In this document: piece by piece, positions 36,504-37,602 of the stretch | Layout: every line of letters begins with the position of its first letter | Position numbering within the stretch: the first letter of the stretch is position 1 | NCBI GenBank assembly: GCA_016783155.1 | Contig: JADHXB010000004.1 | Coordinates: 1 to 37,602 of the forward strand | DNA: 37,602 nt | Source: Dehalococcoidia bacterium | Lineage (GTDB): Bacteria; Chloroflexota; Dehalococcoidia; GIF9; UBA5629 | Reading direction: 5' to 3' | The notes under the pieces: generated by a model | The model's database searches: none | What the model saw: the letters and a program-made list of their open reading frames with translations, nothing else | What the model was told of the DNA's origin: nothing | Position numbers and translations under genes: made by a program

Positions 36504-36524
36504 TAATGCAAATCATTTGCATTA
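36504..36524. promoter_or_regulatory. Fur-box-like palindrome TAATGCAAAT-C-ATTTGCATTA
   Basis: Perfect 10-1-10 inverted repeat 36 nt upstream of the fur start. Confidence 0.8.
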
Positions 36525-36614
36525 ATCTTACATTATTTACACGGAAGGTGTCAAGCCGTCTGAACGAAACGATGAAAAGTGCAGAGGTGATGACCTACAA
36601 TGCACTACCTTTGC

Positions 36615-37106
36615 TTACTCAGACTGAAGTCTGAATGTCTCGCCGGACACTTTGTAGGGCTTGCCGTACTTTGCGCCCTTGATTTCCTTGCCATCGATTA
36701 TCACCATATCTTCACCGACAACAGCAGTGGCTTCACACTCAACCAAGACATGAGGGTGCCACAGCTGGACAACTTCAACAGCGGTCATTGCTGGAACGTG
36801 GTCTCCAAAGTATTTCTCAAAGATAGGCACCATCAATCGTAAGTCCCACAGATGCCGACAGAAGAAGTTCAATTTGACCACATCCTGCATGGTAGCACCT
36901 GCCACCTCCAGTACGTCCTTCATGTTCTGGAAGACCATCTCAATCTGACCGAGAAAATCACGCTTGTGGCATATTCGATATTCTTTATCCCTAGCTACCT
37001 GTCCAGAGACATAAATGGTATTCCCTACCTTGATAGCGTGAGAATAAGTCATGCCCCTCCTCATTGGGGGTAGTCTGTCCGACAGAATTAACTTTTTCTT
37101 GCTCAT
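36615..37106 (-). CDS. RidA/YjgF-family protein
   Basis: YSHAIKVGNTIYVSGQVARD...QIEMVFQNMKDVLEVAGATMQDVVKLNFF. Confidence 0.88.
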   Translation of the reverse strand: MSKKKLILSDRLPPMRRGMTYSHAIKVGNTIYVSGQVARDKEYRICHKRDFLGQIEMVFQNMKDVLEVAGATMQDVVKLNFFCRHLWDLRLMVPIFEKYFGDHVPAMTAVEVVQLWHPHVLVECEATAVVGEDMVIIDGKEIKGAKYGKPYKVSGETFRLQSE

Positions 37107-37437
37107 TGTTTACCTCCGAAAGGTCGCAAACTTTAAATGGCCGTGCTTGGCCTGCATAATCTTCTCATATGGTGCTACCTCATTACTTTTGTTGTAAGCC
37201 GGTGCTACCACCTATGCTAATGTTAACCAGGGCGTCTGTCAACTCTACCGGAAATGCTCCTTACGGAGTTTGCACTGAACTGAAGGAGATTCTTCGCTAT
37301 GCTCAGAATGACATAAAGTAAAGCGATCAGGATGACATAACGAGAAGGGCCCAGAGTGACAAAGGTGGGCGCCGGGGCGCAATGACATCCCCGACGCTAC
37401 ATATCGGCATTTGACTGGTGCTATAATTGGACTTCAA

Positions 37438-37602
37438 ATGAACTATCGCCAGGCTGAAGATTATATCTTAAGCTTCACCGATTACGAGAAAATCCCGGGC
37501 ATCGCTTATACATCAGCTAATTACGACTTAAGGCGGATGGAAAAGCTGCTGCTGCCGCTGGGCAATCCACACCTCGAAACAAGAACTGTGCACATAGCCG
37601 GC
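37438..37602 (+). CDS. FolC-like (folylpolyglutamate/dihydrofolate synthase) N-terminus, truncated by window end
   Basis: MNYRQAEDYILSFTDYEKIPG...YDLRRMEKLLLPLGNPHLETRTVHIAG. Confidence 0.8.
   Translation, partial: MNYRQAEDYILSFTDYEKIPGIAYTSANYDLRRMEKLLLPLGNPHLETRTVHIAG

Noticed and set aside
1-37602. CRISPR arrays, tRNA or rRNA genes
   Set aside because: No regularly spaced direct repeats, cloverleaf-like sequence or rRNA signatures were noticed by eye; a dedicated scan was not possible.

Overview
The 37.6 kb window looks bacterial, probably Chloroflexota/Dehalococcoidia-like by protein flavour (inference only). Main contents: (i) a 5' region rich in lipoproteins, with zinc-ribbon/Fn3-like, TPR and VWA proteins and an ECF sigma/anti-sigma pair; (ii) an accessory region at about 12.4-16.5 kb with a HigBA-like TA module embedded in duplicated host sequence, a GIY-YIG protein, an AbiV-like protein and a second TA-like pair; (iii) a redox segment with flavodoxin, hydrolase and a ferredoxin-type protein; (iv) a minus-strand operon nrpR-like/hisF/nuoE-like/nuoF-like/hoxU-like/gltB-FMN-domain-like, with a consensus promoter and a GGCA-N6-TGCC palindrome that resembles known NrpR operators; (v) CaiB-like, RAM, HIT, IspH and PlsC genes; (vi) a fur-feoA-feoB operon behind a 10-1-10 Fur-box-like palindrome; (vii) a RidA-like gene and the 5' end of a folC-like gene. 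The strongest leads are the NrpR-linked Nuo/GltB-like operon, a promoter plus tandem-hairpin attenuator-like RNA just upstream of an NYN-domain gene, the mosaic duplication around HigBA, and two lipoprotein genes interrupted at sites that could be recoding or mutation. All calls come from reading the sequence; no database search was run.
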